Origin: JAGOEF01 sp964511665
GTDB taxonomy: Bacteria; Bacteroidota; Bacteroidia; Bacteroidales; ML635J-15
DNA length: 64,000 nt
Assembly (NCBI GenBank): GCA_964511665.1
Contig: CAZEHA010000011.1
Coordinates: 9,501 to 73,500 of the forward strand
Reading direction: 5' to 3'
Shown: positions 62,723 through 64,000 of the stretch, piece after piece
How positions within the stretch are numbered: the first letter of the stretch is position 1
Layout of the letters: every line of letters begins with the position of its first letter
The notes under the pieces: model-generated
What the model was told of the DNA's origin: nothing
Seen by the model: the letters and a program-made list of their open reading frames with translations, nothing else
Database searches by the model: none
Translations under genes and position numbers: made by a program

Positions 62723-63910
62723 TTATTCAACAATTTCAATAATCTGACCGGCACCTACTGTGCGACCGCCTTCGCGGATAGCAAAACGCAGACCAACATT
62801 GCAAGCCACTTCATAAATCAACTCGATGGTTATGGTTACGTTATCACCGGGCATTACCATTTCAACACCTTCGGGAAGTGTAATTTCACCGGTAATATCG
62901 AGCGTTCTGATATAGAATTGCGGACGATATTTGTTGTGGAAAGGAGTGTGACGACCACCTTCTTCTTTCTTCAACACGTAAACTTCGGCTTTCACTTTGG
63001 TGTGAGGTTTAATAGAACCTGGTTTTGCGATAACCATACCTCTTTTGATTTCGTTCTTATCGACACCGCGGAGCAACAAACCAACGTTGTCGCCGGCTTC
63101 GCCACGGTCTAATATTTTACGGAACATTTCAACACCTGTAACCACGGTTTTGCGGTTTTCGGCGCCTAAACCAATAATGTGTACTTCGTCTCCGGTATTT
63201 GTAACACCGGTTTCAATACGACCTGTTGCAACGGTACCGCGACCGGTAATCGAAAATACGTCTTCAACGGGCATCAGGAATGGTTTTTCGTTATCACGCG
63301 GAGGGATGGGAATCCATTCGTCAACAGCAGCCATCAATTCCTGAACTTTTTCTACCCATTTGGGTTCCGAGTTCAGTGCGCCTAATGCAGAACCACGAAT
63401 AACGGGGCCATTATCGCCGTCGAATTCGTAGAAGCTCAGCAATTCGCGTACTTCCATTTCAACCAATTCAATGAGTTCTTCGTCGTCGACCATGTCAACC
63501 TTATTCAGGAAAACAACGATTTTAGGAACGTTTACCTGACGGGCGAGCAGAATATGTTCGCGGGTCTGAGGCATCGGACCGTCGGTTGCAGCTACCACAA
63601 GGATAGCGCCGTCCATCTGAGCAGCACCGGTAACCATGTTTTTAACATAGTCGGCGTGACCCGGACAGTCAACGTGTGCATAGTGACGATTTTTTGTTTC
63701 ATACTCAACGTGAGCGGTATTAATCGTAATACCTCTTTCTTTTTCTTCAGGAGCGTTGTCAATCGAATCGAAATCTCTGTACTGTGCCAGACCTTCAGAC
63801 GCCAATGATTTTGTGATAGCGGCAGTAAGGGTGGTTTTACCGTGGTCAACATGGCCGATTGTACCAATGTTAACGTGAGGTTTCGTTCTTGAGAATTTTT
63901 CTTTAGCCAT
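62723..63910 (-). CDS. tuf: Elongation factor Tu
   Basis: A 395-residue GTPase that delivers aminoacyl-tRNA. G1 GHVDHGKT (19-26), G3 DCPGHADYVKN, G4 NKVDMVDD and the switch 1 RGITINTAHVEYET are all intact, as are the two beta-barrel domains. Confidence 0.98.
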   Translation of the reverse strand: MAKEKFSRTKPHVNIGTIGHVDHGKTTLTAAITKSLASEGLAQYRDFDSIDNAPEEKERGITINTAHVEYETKNRHYAHVDCPGHADYVKNMVTGAAQMDGAILVVAATDGPMPQTREHILLARQVNVPKIVVFLNKVDMVDDEELIELVEMEVRELLSFYEFDGDNGPVIRGSALGALNSEPKWVEKVQELMAAVDEWIPIPPRDNEKPFLMPVEDVFSITGRGTVATGRIETGVTNTGDEVHIIGLGAENRKTVVTGVEMFRKILDRGEAGDNVGLLLRGVDKNEIKRGMVIAKPGSIKPHTKVKAEVYVLKKEEGGRHTPFHNKYRPQFYIRTLDITGEITLPEGVEMVMPGDNVTITIELIYEVACNVGLRFAIREGGRTVGAGQIIEIVE

Positions 63911-63959
63911 GGGTTTAAAATTTACAATTTAAGTTATTAGACAATAAAAAAATATTTCG

Positions 63960-64000
63960 AGCCAAAGATGGGAATTGAACCCATGACCTCTTCCTTACCA
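63960..64000 (-). tRNA. trnT: tRNA-Thr (anticodon GGT), 3' part
   Basis: The minus strand runs from inside the anticodon loop (TGGTAA, anticodon GGT) through GGAAG, the T-arm GGG TTCAATT CCC and acceptor CTTTGGC, with discriminator T. No CCA is encoded. The 5' half lies beyond the window. Confidence 0.85.

Overview
This window reads as a chromosomal segment of a member of the Bacteroidota. The evidence is a set of lineage-specific genes: gldD, a protein with a type IX secretion (T9SS) C-terminal sorting domain, a complete Bat-type aerotolerance cluster, a DUF3467 gene behind rpoC, an AMP nucleosidase without the N-terminal domain, TAnnTTTG-type promoter elements, and tRNA genes without an encoded CCA. 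T9SS, GldD, arginine-catabolic enzymes and a secreted C1 peptidase fit a Bacteroidales-like anaerobe or facultative anaerobe, but the family cannot be fixed by eye. No insertion sequence, prophage, integrase, CRISPR array or rRNA was seen. Nearly all the DNA is protein-coding and no gap exceeds about 260 bases.

Layout. 1-1361: a truncated RHS tail running off the left edge, then a 2[4Fe-4S] ferredoxin with a clear terminator. 1496-3477: an arcC-arcB pair (carbamate kinase, ornithine carbamoyltransferase). 3654-7483: a DUF4412 protein, ftsK and lolA. 7515-11403 (minus): hldD, meaB, a ProXp-type editing protein, gldD and a phosphopantetheinyl transferase. 11512-16103: penicillin-binding protein 1C and two unrecognised envelope proteins. 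16240-17010: AMP nucleosidase. 17177-23206: the Bat cluster (MoxR ATPase, DUF58, BatD-like, BatA, BatB, BatC).

23222-35943 (minus): a long tight run holding a C1 peptidase, asparagine synthase, glycosyltransferase, Wza-like exporter, Wzc-like tyrosine kinase with an extraordinary Tyr-Gly tail, WecA/MraY-like transferase, lytic transglycosylase and uvrA. This looks like an exopolysaccharide locus with uvrA at its end. 36120-39177: a thioredoxin lipoprotein with a DUF6132 partner, ElbB, a T9SS cargo protein and a pirin. 39437-44091 (minus): bcp, recA, a TPR lipoprotein and an S9 peptidase.

44317-50799: a 2160-residue envelope protein with TPR, PD40-like propeller repeats, a very long helical region with degenerate ADSL-type repeats, and three C-terminal SPOR-like domains. 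This is the most unusual gene in the window. It is followed by clpS and a perfect bidirectional terminator. 51133-64000 (minus): the conserved translation/transcription block tRNA-Thr (partial), tuf, tRNA-Trp, secE, nusG, rplK, rplA, rplJ, rplL, rpoB, rpoC, DUF3467, with perfect hairpins lacking U-tracts at tuf/trnW and rplL/rpoB.

Most of the window is housekeeping. I do not see a convincing new defence or mobile system. The best candidates for new biology are the 2160-residue protein, the Tyr-Gly kinase tail within its operon, and the two unrecognised envelope proteins at 14040-16103.
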